From Lachnocurva sp045579705 (GTDB taxonomy: Bacteria > Bacillota > Clostridia > Lachnospirales > Lachnospiraceae): a stretch of DNA of 64,000 bases. The translations under genes were made by a program, and so were the position numbers. The DNA lies in assembly GCA_045579705.1 (NCBI GenBank), contig JAZNMP010000016.1:1-64000 (forward strand), written 5' to 3'. Below are positions 43,631 through 53,034 of the stretch, in pieces; the first letter of the stretch is position 1; every line of letters begins with the position of its first letter. The notes under the pieces are model-generated. The model was given only the letters and a program-made list of their open reading frames with translations. It searched no databases and was not told the DNA's origin.

Positions 43631-44557
43631 TTAGATAGCTACTGGAATATCCTTTATCTGTGGTTCTGTCTCATAATCGATAAGCTTGATATCATCCTCT
43701 GTGAAATCGTAGAAATCCTTGATTTCAGGGTTAATCCAGAACTTTGGAGCTGGATGTGTAGGACGTTCAATCATCTCTTTAATAATAGGAATATGTCTAT
43801 CGTAAATATGAGCATCACCGATTACATGTACGAGCTCTCCAACTTCCATATCACATACCTGTGCAAGCATATGAACGAGAACTGAATACTGAGCTACATT
43901 CCAGTTATTTGCTGTAAGCATATCCTGTGAACGCTGGTTCAGGATAGCATTCAAACGAAGCTTTCCTGTCTCTTTGTCAGCAGTAACATTAAAAGTCATG
44001 CTGTAAGCACATGGATACAGATTCATTTCAGCCAAATCGTTGAAAGCGTACATGCTAGTAAGAATACGACGGCTGAAAGGCTGATTCTTCAGATCATAGA
44101 TAACCTTATCAATCTGATCCATAGTCCACATCTGTCTTTCTTCATCAAAGATAGCATGTTCTTTGTACTTATCACCAAAGGCATGTTTCAAGCCTTCTTC
44201 ATTTACATCTTTAAAGTGATGCTTTACGCTCATCTGGTAACCATAAGCTTTACCGATAGTACCATCTTCATCAGCCCACTCATCCCAAATTGAAGATTTA
44301 AGATTATGAATATCATTTGATTTCTTCTGCCAAATCCAAAGCATCTCATTTGTACAGCTCTTTATCGCTGTTCTACGAAGAGTGATAGCAGGGAATTCTT
44401 TAGATAAGTCATAACGATTAATCAAGCCGAATTTCTTAATAGTATATGCCTGTTCTCCATCTGGCCAATGAGGACGTACTTTCTCGCCTTCTGTACTAGT
44501 TCCATTCTGAAGAATATCTTTTACGTTTTCGATAAAAATATCATCTGCACGACTCAT
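43631..44557 (-). CDS. thyA: Thymidylate synthase
   Basis: The 308-residue enzyme methylates dUMP to dTMP. The catalytic cysteine lies in 'NLYPCAYSMTFNV', the phosphate-binding region is 'NQRSQDML' and the dUMP motif is 'GDAHIYDRH'. The stretch after QRS-D reads 'TANNWNVAQY' in place of the usual 'LGxPFNIAxY', marking a divergent clade seen in some Firmicutes. GGAG precedes the ATG. Confidence 0.94.
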   Translation of the reverse strand: MSRADDIFIENVKDILQNGTSTEGEKVRPHWPDGEQAYTIKKFGLINRYDLSKEFPAITLRRTAIKSCTNEMLWIWQKKSNDIHNLKSSIWDEWADEDGTIGKAYGYQMSVKHHFKDVNEEGLKHAFGDKYKEHAIFDEERQMWTMDQIDKVIYDLKNQPFSRRILTSMYAFNDLAEMNLYPCAYSMTFNVTADKETGKLRLNAILNQRSQDMLTANNWNVAQYSVLVHMLAQVCDMEVGELVHVIGDAHIYDRHIPIIKEMIERPTHPAPKFWINPEIKDFYDFTEDDIKLIDYETEPQIKDIPVAI

Positions 44558-44667
44558 TATTAAATCTCCAATCTATTAAGCATACTTTTACAATATTTTA
44601 CTAAACTTTGCCTTCTATCTCAACCGAGAAAGCATTATCCCTTCGTAAAAAATATACCGGAGTATAC

Positions 44668-44696
44668 GAAAAAACCACTTCATATAGAAGTGGTTT
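44668..44696 (-). terminator. tRNA-Gly terminator
   Basis: The stem aaaccacttc (44672-44681) with gaagtggttt (44687-44696) is followed on the minus strand by a T-run, nine bases past the tRNA 3' end. Confidence 0.9.
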
Positions 44697-44705
44697 CTTT
44701 AAGAG

Positions 44706-44778
<73 letters not shown>

Positions 44779-44827
44779 ATATTTAATTCGTGTCGCTTTT
44801 GTTTCCCTGTCGCTCGCGACGCATTTT

Positions 44828-44856
44828 ATAATACACGCTGGCGATGGTTATGTCAA
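44828..44856 (-). promoter_or_regulatory. tRNA-Gly promoter
   Basis: TTGACA (44856-44851), exactly 17 bases and TATTAT (44833-44828) on the minus strand. The hexamers and spacing are almost the same as in the tRNA-Leu promoter at 7752-7780. Confidence 0.85.
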
Positions 44857-44896
44857 CACTTTTTTTATATTTTTTTCAAAAAATATTTTTTAAGTC

Positions 44897-44971
44897 AAGA
44901 CTCGCTCGCGAGTCTTGCGCGCCGGATTCGGGTCTGCTTCAGCAGACAAATTCCTGTCCGAATCCGTGCGC
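44897..44971. repeat. GC-rich element of three nested perfect palindromes
   Basis: Palindrome 1 pairs 44897-44905 with 44908-44916 (9 bp, two-base loop). Palindrome 2 pairs 44919-44931 with 44958-44971 (13 bp with one bulged T). Inside it, 44932-44937 pairs with 44942-44947 (6 bp, loop ttca). The element is far richer in G+C than its surroundings and sits between a small membrane-protein gene and the tRNA-Gly promoter. No T-run follows, so it is not a standard terminator. Confidence 0.75.
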
Positions 44972-44986
44972 ATCCTCGCGGAGCGT

Positions 44987-45220
44987 TTAATCCAATTTAA
45001 AATTCACAATTTCACCCAAGTCAGCCTTTATAGTCTTGTGATGTTCTATTCTATATGAAGTATATCTGGCATCTATCGAATAAATTAACCAGCCGAGAAT
45101 TAAGAGCGCTACAACCCCTAAAACAGCTTTTACGATAATTGCGTTTCTCTTTCTCTTCTTAACATCCTTCTTCATGTTAAGTTTCTGTTCTTTACGACGT
45201 TCTACTTTTTCCTGGCTCAT
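44987..45220 (-). CDS. Small basic membrane protein, unknown
   Basis: The 77-residue protein has a strongly basic cytoplasmic N-terminus (about 1-27, many Lys/Arg), one helix (about 28-50) and a short outside tail. AGGGAG precedes the ATG with good spacing. No family recognised. It stands alone between the surface-protein gene upstream and the GC-rich palindromic element. Confidence 0.6.
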   Translation of the reverse strand: MSQEKVERRKEQKLNMKKDVKKRKRNAIIVKAVLGVVALLILGWLIYSIDARYTSYRIEHHKTIKADLGEIVNFKLD

Positions 45221-45296
45221 TTAACCACTCCCTAATAGTTATTATTAAATATCAACTATTGTATAGTAGCCCAAACGTCGTTTAAATTCAAGCATC

Positions 45297-47114
45297 TCAC
45301 AGTCTAAACTTCACAACCTTCTTTGGTTTCTTTGGATCTATATTCTTAATAGTTTCTTTATACGAATCATTCCAATACCAGATTGAATCCGAAATCAGAT
45401 TTCCTCTATCGTAATTCTCTCGATCTATAAACCTGAGATACATCTGTGCTTCCTCGTTATCTACTATAGGTTTGGAAGAAACTATATTAACCCAGAATTC
45501 ACCCGTCGTTTCATTTCCAGCACTGTCCACCACTTTTACCTTAAGCTTTACAGCGCATCTGTCTCCTACCAGCTTCAGAGAATCCTTCGTATAATCCACC
45601 AGTGCAACTCTGTCTATCCTTCCATCTTCCCTGTCTTCACCATAGATTCCCTCTATAAGGTTCTCCGGTGTAATCCCTGAAATCTGATCCGAGGTAATGT
45701 ACCTGTCTTTCATACCACAGATATCCGGTCGCTTATCCCATATCGCATAGAGCCTGATTGTGGCGCCATTTGAAAAAACTCTTCCAGATTCTCGCACGAT
45801 TTGAGAAATAGAAATCGTCGAATGAACATCTTCTCTAAACCTGGCCTTCTTATCATTCGGATTTAGACTCCAGCCTACAAACTTATACTTGTTGATTCCT
45901 GCTTCATCCACATCTTCATTCTTAAATCCGCACTTTGGAAGTCCTACATCCCTATACCTTCTGGTTAGAGTCGGCATCGAGCCAGTCACACGTCCGTTTC
46001 TACCGTCCTGAGCATTTGGATCAAACACAATCCTATACATGTTTTCTCGCCATTCAGCCGTTATGATATAGCTGCCTCCGTCCTGGTCTCTGGTATATGG
46101 CTGTCCAGAGCCATAGGTTTCAGACCCTCCACCTCTCCAATTCGAAAAAGTCCAACCTTCACGATAAGGCACCGTGCCCGTTATATACGCTTCAGTCCCA
46201 GCGCATTTAACCATAGGCAGAATATCTCCTATTCCACCATTCAGATTATATTCAACTATATGAACGCCTCTCTTTGGCACTTTTGCAGTTGTCACAGGAC
46301 TTATTTTTCCCGTATAGCTAACAGCGGCAACATGCAGATAGTAATCACGTGGCGCACTGACTCGATTCTGTGGCATTTTCACCGCAAGTTCTCGCGTACC
46401 ACCCGAATAATCCTTACTATCCAGCCTCTTCCAATTCCAGCTAAATGGAATATCCCGCGAGTTCTCATCGATCGTGTAATAAAAACCGCAGATATAGTCA
46501 TCCGCCTTCAAAAATGTATATTCATCCTCGATATAACTCGTCTTTCCCGTGTATTTGTCTATGCCGTAGTAGTCGAACGAATACTTCGTCCGATTCCAGT
46601 CGCAGCTTCCGGAAAAAGACGCCATCACCTCATAACCTCTGCCATTAGTAAATTTAATATTCGGTTTGAGCGGAGCTGCCCCTTCAATATAAACAGGATC
46701 AAAATCAAAAGTCTTGTGAACATCCACAGGACCTACTCTTCGCACATCACTCCAATTATTCAGGAGCGCACCTCTATCTACTATCGGCAGATAGATCATC
46801 TCTCCATTTGATTTACGGATAAAAGTCTGCATCAGATATCTACCAGGATCATAGTTATATATCCCGGTATAACTGCAGTTATAGAGCAAGATGCCAATCT
46901 TTCCATCTTTATAAATCAACGTATTACCCGTCATAGTTGGATATCTGGCATCAAACAGATATGGACTCGTGTCGCCCGGATCTCTGTAATCCGGCGGCAG
47001 AATAGACTCCGAGCACAGATTCCCTCCACTCGCATTTACATGCGAGCTGTGAGGGATATACACGCCCAGAAATAGAACTATTATCGTCGCTATAGCAAAT
47101 ATCTTCTGTTTCAT
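45297..47114 (-). CDS. Secreted protein with InlB B-repeat-like (Flg_new) and Ig-like domains
   Basis: The 605-residue precursor has a signal peptide (about 1-29, '..SSHVNA/SGG'), a beta-rich region of unknown family (30-285), two Listeria-Bacteroides-type repeats (about 285-350 'VEYNLNGGIGDILP..WTFSNW'-like, and about 352-455 'YRIVFDPNAQDG' to 'YKFVGWSLNP') and an Ig-like domain (about 465-550, 'VKVVDSAGNETTGEFWV'). There is no LPxTG anchor or membrane tail, so it is released or held non-covalently. A surface adhesin role is plausible. Its last domain resembles the one on the pilin-like protein at 34676. Confidence 0.75.
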   Translation of the reverse strand: MKQKIFAIATIIVLFLGVYIPHSSHVNASGGNLCSESILPPDYRDPGDTSPYLFDARYPTMTGNTLIYKDGKIGILLYNCSYTGIYNYDPGRYLMQTFIRKSNGEMIYLPIVDRGALLNNWSDVRRVGPVDVHKTFDFDPVYIEGAAPLKPNIKFTNGRGYEVMASFSGSCDWNRTKYSFDYYGIDKYTGKTSYIEDEYTFLKADDYICGFYYTIDENSRDIPFSWNWKRLDSKDYSGGTRELAVKMPQNRVSAPRDYYLHVAAVSYTGKISPVTTAKVPKRGVHIVEYNLNGGIGDILPMVKCAGTEAYITGTVPYREGWTFSNWRGGGSETYGSGQPYTRDQDGGSYIITAEWRENMYRIVFDPNAQDGRNGRVTGSMPTLTRRYRDVGLPKCGFKNEDVDEAGINKYKFVGWSLNPNDKKARFREDVHSTISISQIVRESGRVFSNGATIRLYAIWDKRPDICGMKDRYITSDQISGITPENLIEGIYGEDREDGRIDRVALVDYTKDSLKLVGDRCAVKLKVKVVDSAGNETTGEFWVNIVSSKPIVDNEEAQMYLRFIDRENYDRGNLISDSIWYWNDSYKETIKNIDPKKPKKVVKFRL

Positions 47115-47216
47115 AACAGGCTCCCTTCACCTCGTGTGAGAAGCCTTAGTAAAACGATCCATTCGTATTATAGCAACAAATATTTTTTTAAACACCGTTC
47201 AGTTTATAAACAATAT

Positions 47217-48008
47217 TTAACAAAGATTAAAATGCTTCATAGCGTATTCCACGCCATCGTCTTCCAGATTTTTTGTAATAAAGCAAGCGTACTCTTCGAG
47301 CTCTGGGCTGTGAACGCCCATAGCTACCGCATTTACTCCAGACTGGAACATAGTCAGATCATTTATAGAATCACCAAAGCAGTAAGCATCCTCTTTAGAA
47401 ATGCCAAACTCCCTTAGGACCCATTCCACAGCAGTTCCCTTAGAGTGTCCATTTGGAACACACTCATAGAAGCCATCATGTCTGTCGATGATATCAAAGT
47501 CCTTCTCAAATTCATCATAGAAGCCTTTAATATCAGACTGTTCATCCGCCTGAATACAGAATTTGTCCATGTCGAAATCACCCGTCAAATCTTCATGAAG
47601 ACGAGCTCCCAGGATATCGATAAGCTCAGCAGTCTCACGAACAGCTTCCATCCTGCTCTCACTAGGCTCGATAGAATAAACACAGCCTCTGTGGCCTTCA
47701 GCAATCACATCTACATTGTATTTATCAGCGCAATGAGCGATCTTCTCCCTAAGCTCTCTAGGAAGTTTGTTTGCGTAGAGAGACTTTCCTTCATAGATGA
47801 TTTCTGTTCCGCATCCGCAGAGCAATCCATCCACTTCGATCATCTTCTCGATTTCTCTCATCATTCCGTAGCAACGGCCTGAATTTATAAACACTAGATT
47901 CCCTAATTCTCTAGTCTTTGCAATAGCTTTAAGTGCAGATTCAGGAATCTCATTTTTCTCGTTTACGAGAGTCCCGTCTACATCGAAAAAAAGTACTTTC
48001 TTTGCCAT
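47217..48008 (-). CDS. HAD-superfamily hydrolase, Cof type
   Basis: The 263-residue protein has motif I 'FFDVDGTLV', motif II 'INSGR', and motif IV 'FGDSINDLTMF', with a C2B cap in the middle as in Cof/sugar-phosphate phosphatases. The ATG at 48008 has GAGG upstream; 25 further codons of open frame lie inside sufU and are discarded. It is 23 bases after sufU, so it is probably the last gene of the Suf transcript. The substrate is unknown. Confidence 0.88.
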   Translation of the reverse strand: MAKKVLFFDVDGTLVNEKNEIPESALKAIAKTRELGNLVFINSGRCYGMMREIEKMIEVDGLLCGCGTEIIYEGKSLYANKLPRELREKIAHCADKYNVDVIAEGHRGCVYSIEPSESRMEAVRETAELIDILGARLHEDLTGDFDMDKFCIQADEQSDIKGFYDEFEKDFDIIDRHDGFYECVPNGHSKGTAVEWVLREFGISKEDAYCFGDSINDLTMFQSGVNAVAMGVHSPELEEYACFITKNLEDDGVEYAMKHFNLC

Positions 48009-48031
48009 ATCAAAAACCTCAAAAGTCCTAA

Positions 48032-48454
48032 TTACTTGTCTTCTAACATCTCCTGCATAGTATGCCAACCGAGTACGGCACACTTAGTTCTGGCAGGCAT
48101 ATGTGAGATATCCTCGAGAATCTGTGCTTCTTCGAGTTCTTCCTTCTCCTCGTCTGTAATCTTTCCCGTAATCATACGAATAAAGATTTCCGCCAGACGT
48201 TCTGCTTCCTTTACAGGCTTTCCGATGCACAAATCCAACATAATATCACAGGAAGCCTGTGAAATAGCGCATCCATCGCCTTCAAAACCTCCATCAGTCA
48301 CAACTCCATCCTCTACCACCAGGCTTAGGATGATATCGTCTCCGCATGAAGGATTTACGCCTTCGAGAGTGATAGTTGGATTCTCGATCTTCTTCTTATG
48401 AATCGGATTCATATTATGATCCGTAAGTATTTCGTTATAGAATGTATTTCCCAT
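48032..48454 (-). CDS. sufU: SufU Fe-S assembly protein / zinc-dependent sulfur acceptor
   Basis: The 140-residue protein has the three conserved cysteines and aspartate: 'NPSCGDDI', 'GDGCAISQASCDI' and 'RTKCAVLGW'. SufU takes persulfide sulfur from SufS. It lies two bases after sufS, in the usual order. Confidence 0.95.
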   Translation of the reverse strand: MGNTFYNEILTDHNMNPIHKKKIENPTITLEGVNPSCGDDIILSLVVEDGVVTDGGFEGDGCAISQASCDIMLDLCIGKPVKEAERLAEIFIRMITGKITDEEKEELEEAQILEDISHMPARTKCAVLGWHTMQEMLEDK

Positions 48455-48456
48455 TA

Positions 48457-49680
48457 TTAATCCTCATATCCCATGCTAGGTCTGATCTGTCTAAGCGCTT
48501 CGATGAAACGGTCCACGTCTTCCTTTGTGTTATAGAAAGCGAGTGAAGCACGAGTTGTAGAAAGCGCACCGAGCCATTTATGAAGTGGCTGTGCACAGTG
48601 GTGACCAGCACGAACAGCTACATTGTTTGAATCAAAGATTGCTGCCACGTCATGTGGATGTACGTTATCAATAGTAAAAGTCAAAATTCCATGGTGGTCA
48701 TGTGGATCATCTGCTCCGAGAATATTCACATGAGGAATCTGTTTCATCTGGTTAAAAGCATACTCTGTAACCGCATTCTCACGCTCGATCATAGTATCCC
48801 AACCGATTTCTTCCATATAGCGAATAGCTGCTGCCAAACCTACAGCGCCGCCTACATTTACTGTACCTGCTTCAAATTTGTGTGGTACTTCATTGTAAGT
48901 TGCTCCTTCAGTAGTAACGTACTCGATCATCTCACCGCCATAGAGGAATGGTGGCATCTCTTCAAGCAATTCTTTTTTTCCATAAAGCACACCAATTCCC
49001 ATAGGGGCATACATCTTGTGTCCGGAAAAAGAAAGGAAATCGCAATCTAAATCTGCCACGTCGACTGGCATGTGTGGCACGCTCTGAGCACCATCAACTG
49101 AAATAACTGCTCCTACGCTGTGTGCAATCTCAGCAAATTTCTTTACATCATTCACACGTCCAAATACGTTTGAAACCTGTGTTACTGAGATAAACTTAGT
49201 CTTCTCAGAAACAGCCTCTGCAAACTTCTCAGGTGAAAGATATCCATCCTTGTCAGGATACAGATAAGTCAGAGTAGCACCTGTGCATTTTGCAACCTGC
49301 TGCCAAGGAAGCATATTACTGTGATGCTCCATGATAGTAATGATGATTTCATCTCCTTCGTGGAGGAAGTTCATACCATAACTATAAGCGATGAGATTCA
49401 AACTTTCAGAAGCGTTTCTGGTAAAGATGATTTCTTTCTCACTCTCAGCTCCGATAAACCTGGCAACAGTCTTTCTAGCCTCTTCATAAGCATCTGTAGC
49501 TTCGATTGAGAGGTCATATAGACCTCTCATAGGATTAGCATTGTGAGCGCTGTAGTAATCTTCCACAGCCTTTAGTACACACTTAGGTTTCTGTGTAGTC
49601 GCACTATTATCTAAATAAGCGACATCTCTATTCTCAAGAACTGGATATTCAGCCCTAATCTTCATATCTTCATTAGTCAT
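48457..49680 (-). CDS. sufS: Cysteine desulfurase SufS
   Basis: The 407-residue PLP enzyme removes sulfur from cysteine for cluster assembly. 'LSFSGHKMYAPMGIGVLYG' carries the PLP lysine and 'AGHHCAQPLH' the active-site cysteine. The ATG at 49680 overlaps the sufD stop by eight bases; 31 further codons lie within sufD in another frame and are rejected. No strong ribosome-binding site is seen, in line with translational coupling. Confidence 0.95.
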   Translation of the reverse strand: MTNEDMKIRAEYPVLENRDVAYLDNSATTQKPKCVLKAVEDYYSAHNANPMRGLYDLSIEATDAYEEARKTVARFIGAESEKEIIFTRNASESLNLIAYSYGMNFLHEGDEIIITIMEHHSNMLPWQQVAKCTGATLTYLYPDKDGYLSPEKFAEAVSEKTKFISVTQVSNVFGRVNDVKKFAEIAHSVGAVISVDGAQSVPHMPVDVADLDCDFLSFSGHKMYAPMGIGVLYGKKELLEEMPPFLYGGEMIEYVTTEGATYNEVPHKFEAGTVNVGGAVGLAAAIRYMEEIGWDTMIERENAVTEYAFNQMKQIPHVNILGADDPHDHHGILTFTIDNVHPHDVAAIFDSNNVAVRAGHHCAQPLHKWLGALSTTRASLAFYNTKEDVDRFIEALRQIRPSMGYED

Positions 49681-50689
49681 ACATATAACACTTTCTCGTC
49701 TCTTCATCAGGAATCTTTGCAACAACCTTGTCCACAAAGGCTTTCGCCATAGTCTCATAGATTGATCTTTCATCGATTCCTCTAGACTTCATATAGAACA
49801 TGAGCTCCTCATCGATATTTCCGATTGAAGCACCATGATTTCCTTCCACATCTTCCTCATCACACAGGATGACCGGAATAGTCTGGTTTCTAACGTTATC
49901 ATCCATGAGGAGAACATTCTCCATCTCATTTCCCGTAGCACCCGCACAGCCTCTGTGGAAGTCGATCGTTCCACGGAAGATTTTTTTCGAAGTATCGCGA
50001 AGCACACCTGAAACGTTTATGTCGCAAGTCGTCTTCTTTCCAGTGTGATCAGCTACAGTATTTATATCGAGGAGGTCATCTCCTAAGAGAGAGTAAGCCA
50101 TATCTGAAGTAAAGGCAGCTCTCTTTCCTTCTAACGCAGAAAAAGTTCCATAGTAATTCTGCTTTCCACCGAGGATGAGCTGATAGAGCTTGAACTCGGC
50201 ATCATCAGCTACAACACCACCGATATCATTCAAGAATCTCGCATCTTTAGAAACTTGATTTATCTGTACGAGCGCAAGCGTAGCACCCTCTGCCAGGCTG
50301 TATCTAGTCTGAACAGTAGCTTCTTCACCTTCTGATAGACCACTGAATTTCATAACTACTACAGCGTGGGCATTCTTCCCTAATCTAAACTCAATTCCAT
50401 CTATGCTGGATTTCTCATATTCGATATCTAATCGTAAAGTTTCAGTCTCTATATTTTCTCCTACGGAAAAAGAAAGCACACTTCCAGCTTCTGCCACTGC
50501 ATTTGAAACTTCTTCTCCCATTCCGGTTTTGATATTTGAAACAGCGAAATCAGCTCTTTTCTCATACTCAAAACCTTTTGTGGTTCTTCCAACTACATCT
50601 GAAGCTGTTCCAGAGATGTTCTCTATGGAAGCTTCATTCATATGCAGCCAATTCCATGTAGGAGAAGGTATATTATTTATCTTTTTCAT
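49673..50689 (-). CDS. sufD: SufD subunit of the SufBCD scaffold
   Basis: The 338-residue beta-helix protein is the partner of SufB in the cluster-assembly complex. 'VADHTGKKTTCDINVSGVL' and 'EGNHGASIGNIDEELMFYM' with the conserved His-Gly are typical. It is shorter than Bacillus SufD (about 437). AGGAGGAG precedes the ATG, nine bases after sufB. Confidence 0.93.
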   Translation of the reverse strand: MKKINNIPSPTWNWLHMNEASIENISGTASDVVGRTTKGFEYEKRADFAVSNIKTGMGEEVSNAVAEAGSVLSFSVGENIETETLRLDIEYEKSSIDGIEFRLGKNAHAVVVMKFSGLSEGEEATVQTRYSLAEGATLALVQINQVSKDARFLNDIGGVVADDAEFKLYQLILGGKQNYYGTFSALEGKRAAFTSDMAYSLLGDDLLDINTVADHTGKKTTCDINVSGVLRDTSKKIFRGTIDFHRGCAGATGNEMENVLLMDDNVRNQTIPVILCDEEDVEGNHGASIGNIDEELMFYMKSRGIDERSIYETMAKAFVDKVVAKIPDEETRKCYMYD

Positions 50690-50698
50690 CTTCTCCTC

Positions 50699-52114
50699 CT
50701 ATCCTATTGCACCCTTCATCTCGAGGCCGATCAAGTTATTCATCTCAACCGCATACTCCAGAGGAAGTTCCTTACCAACATTGTCTGCAAATCCTCGTAC
50801 GATCAATGCTCTAGCGTCTTCTTCAGACATACCACGAGACATCAAATAGAATACGACATCATCACTGATACGTCCTATCTTTGCTTCGTGTCCTACATCT
50901 GCGTCGTTTGTTCTGATGTCCATAGCCGGAATAGTATCTGATCTGGAAATACCGTCTACCATCAGAGACTGACATGAAGTGGAAGACTTAGAACCTTTTG
51001 CCTTGTTTGTAATAACTACAGCGCTTCTAAACGTAGATACACCACCGTCTTTGCTGATAGATCTGGTGTTTACAACACTAGAAGTATTTGGTGCATTATG
51101 CACAACCTTGCAACCTGTGTCGAGGTTCTGCCCTTTTCCTGCAAAAGTAACACCAGAGAACTCTGATCTAGAGTTTGCACCGGCTAGAACACTCATAGGA
51201 TAGAGGTAGGAAACATGCGAACCGAAAGAGCCAGAGACCCATTCAATCTTTCCATTCTCTTCGACTCTGGCTCTCTTTGTATTCAGGTTATACATATTCT
51301 TTGACCAGTTTTCGATAGTTGAATAACGAAGAGTACTGTTCTTTCCTACATATAGTTCTACGCAACCAGCGTGAAGATTTGCAACATTATATTTAGGAGC
51401 TGAACATCCTTCGATAAAGTGAAGGTATGCATCATCGTCTACGATGATCAGTGTATGCTCAAACTGACCTGCTCCCTTTGCATTCAGTCTGAAATATGAC
51501 TGAAGTGGAATATCCAGTTTTACTCCCTTTGGTACGTATACGAAAGAACCACCTGACCAGACTGCTCCATGAAGAGCCGCAAATTTATGGTCTGTGTTTG
51601 GTACGAGTTTCATAAAGTGATCTCTGATCATCTTCTCGTACTTAGGATCCTTCATAGCGCTTTCCAAATCTGTGTAGACTACTCCGAGAGCAGCTACTTC
51701 ATCTTTGACATTATGATATACGAGCTCAGAATCGTACTGTGCTCCTACACCTGCGAGAGATTTTCTCTCAGCTTCTGGAATACCTAATTTTTCAAAAGTA
51801 TCTTTGATATCTTCTGGTACATTCTCCCATGACTCTTCCATGCGGTTAGCGTTTGGTCGAACATAAGTGATGATATTCTCCATATGGAGGCCTTCGATAG
51901 ATGGTCCCCAATTATCAGGAAATGGAATTTCATTAAATTTCTTCAGAGATTCGAGTCTGAAGTCTCTCATCCATTCCGGGTCATTCTTCTCTTCAGATAT
52001 CTGAAGTACGATGTCAGATGTGAGGCCTTCCTCTACCTTGTAGGCATCAGAGTCGTCATATCTGAAGTCATACATACTTCTGTCAATATCAGAGACAATA
52101 GTCTTCTCTTTCAT
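50699..52114 (-). CDS. sufB: SufB subunit of the SufBCD scaffold
   Basis: The 471-residue protein is the main Fe-S scaffold. 'YVPKGVKLDIPLQSYFR', 'FEHTLIIVDDDAYLHFIEGC' segments and 'DVGHEAKIGRISDDVVFYLMSRG' mark the family, with the C-terminal Glu/His region intact. Here sufB follows sufC and precedes sufD; in Bacillus sufB comes last. GGAGG precedes the ATG. Confidence 0.96.
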   Translation of the reverse strand: MKEKTIVSDIDRSMYDFRYDDSDAYKVEEGLTSDIVLQISEEKNDPEWMRDFRLESLKKFNEIPFPDNWGPSIEGLHMENIITYVRPNANRMEESWENVPEDIKDTFEKLGIPEAERKSLAGVGAQYDSELVYHNVKDEVAALGVVYTDLESAMKDPKYEKMIRDHFMKLVPNTDHKFAALHGAVWSGGSFVYVPKGVKLDIPLQSYFRLNAKGAGQFEHTLIIVDDDAYLHFIEGCSAPKYNVANLHAGCVELYVGKNSTLRYSTIENWSKNMYNLNTKRARVEENGKIEWVSGSFGSHVSYLYPMSVLAGANSRSEFSGVTFAGKGQNLDTGCKVVHNAPNTSSVVNTRSISKDGGVSTFRSAVVITNKAKGSKSSTSCQSLMVDGISRSDTIPAMDIRTNDADVGHEAKIGRISDDVVFYLMSRGMSEEDARALIVRGFADNVGKELPLEYAVEMNNLIGLEMKGAIG

Positions 52115-52125
52115 CCATTGCCTCC

Positions 52126-52875
52126 TTAGTTCTCGTATTTATTAAATCCGTTTTCGTTGATTTCATCAACCAGCTCTCTGCCACCGTGAGATACGATCTT
52201 TCCATCTACGAGGATATGTGTATGATCTACATCGAGAGCTTCGAGAATTCTGGTTACATGTGTGATGATGATAAGCGCACCACCTACCTGTTTCTTGTAT
52301 TCACTAATACCTTTAGAAACAGTACGTGTAGCATCTACATCCAGACCAGAATCCGTCTCATCTAAGATAGCGAGAGTAGGCTTAAGCATGAGAAGCTGAA
52401 GGATCTCAGCTTTTTTCTTCTCACCACCAGAGAAACCTACGTTCAGATCTCTATCTGCATATGAAGGATCCATATCGAGAAGCTCCATAGTTTCAGCGAG
52501 CTTCTTCTTAAAATCCCATAATTTAATTCTTTCACCTGTGCGATTTTCGATAGATGTTCTGATGAAGTTTGCGAGAGTAATTCCAGGAATCTCTACTGGA
52601 TTCTGGAATGATAGGAACATTCCAGCCTTCGCAATCTTATCAGCTGATTCGTTTGTGATGTCGATTCCATTAAATGTAATCTTTCCGCTATCGATTACAT
52701 ATCTAGGATCGCCTGATAGAACAGAACCGAGAGTAGACTTTCCTGCTCCGTTTGGTCCCATGATTACATGTGTCTCACCCATCCCTACAGACAGGTCTAC
52801 ACCGTGAAGAATCTTCTTCTCTTCATCTCTTACTGATGCTTCTAGAGAAGAAACTTCCAAGATATTATTATTCAC
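52126..52875 (-). CDS. sufC: SufC ATPase of the SufBCD scaffold
   Basis: The 249-residue ABC-type ATPase has Walker A 'GPNGAGKSTLG', signature 'GFSGGEKKKAEI', Walker B 'LAILDETDSGLD' and the switch histidine 'IITHV'. It starts at GTG (52875) with GGAGGG seven bases upstream, rather than at the TTG five codons earlier. It is the first gene of the Suf operon. Confidence 0.95.
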   Translation of the reverse strand: MNNNILEVSSLEASVRDEEKKILHGVDLSVGMGETHVIMGPNGAGKSTLGSVLSGDPRYVIDSGKITFNGIDITNESADKIAKAGMFLSFQNPVEIPGITLANFIRTSIENRTGERIKLWDFKKKLAETMELLDMDPSYADRDLNVGFSGGEKKKAEILQLLMLKPTLAILDETDSGLDVDATRTVSKGISEYKKQVGGALIIITHVTRILEALDVDHTHILVDGKIVSHGGRELVDEINENGFNKYEN

Positions 52876-52995
52876 GTTAAATCCCTCCAATAATTCTATT
52901 TATCTTCCCGAAAAAATACCTTTCAGGTTAGTGTAAAAGCATTATCTCCTAATTCCTATAGGTTTACTATGCTTTATCATTTCAAAACACTAAAC

Positions 52996-53024
52996 ATTAT
53001 ACTTTAGAACTATTGAAAAGACAA
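52996..53024 (-). promoter_or_regulatory. Suf operon promoter
   Basis: TTGTCT (53024-53019), 17 bases and TATAAT (53001-52996) on the minus strand, about 120 bases before sufC. The leader holds a hairpin candidate, aaagcat near 52945-52952 with atgcttt near 52970-52977, whose role is unknown. The -35 box begins only 11 bases after the ohrR stop. Confidence 0.8.
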
Positions 53025-53034
53025 CATGAGGAAA

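Noticed and set aside
49680..49773. 31-codon extension of SufS
   Set aside because: It lies inside sufD in another frame and has no homology to the SufS N-terminus; the ATG at 49680 fits the family start.
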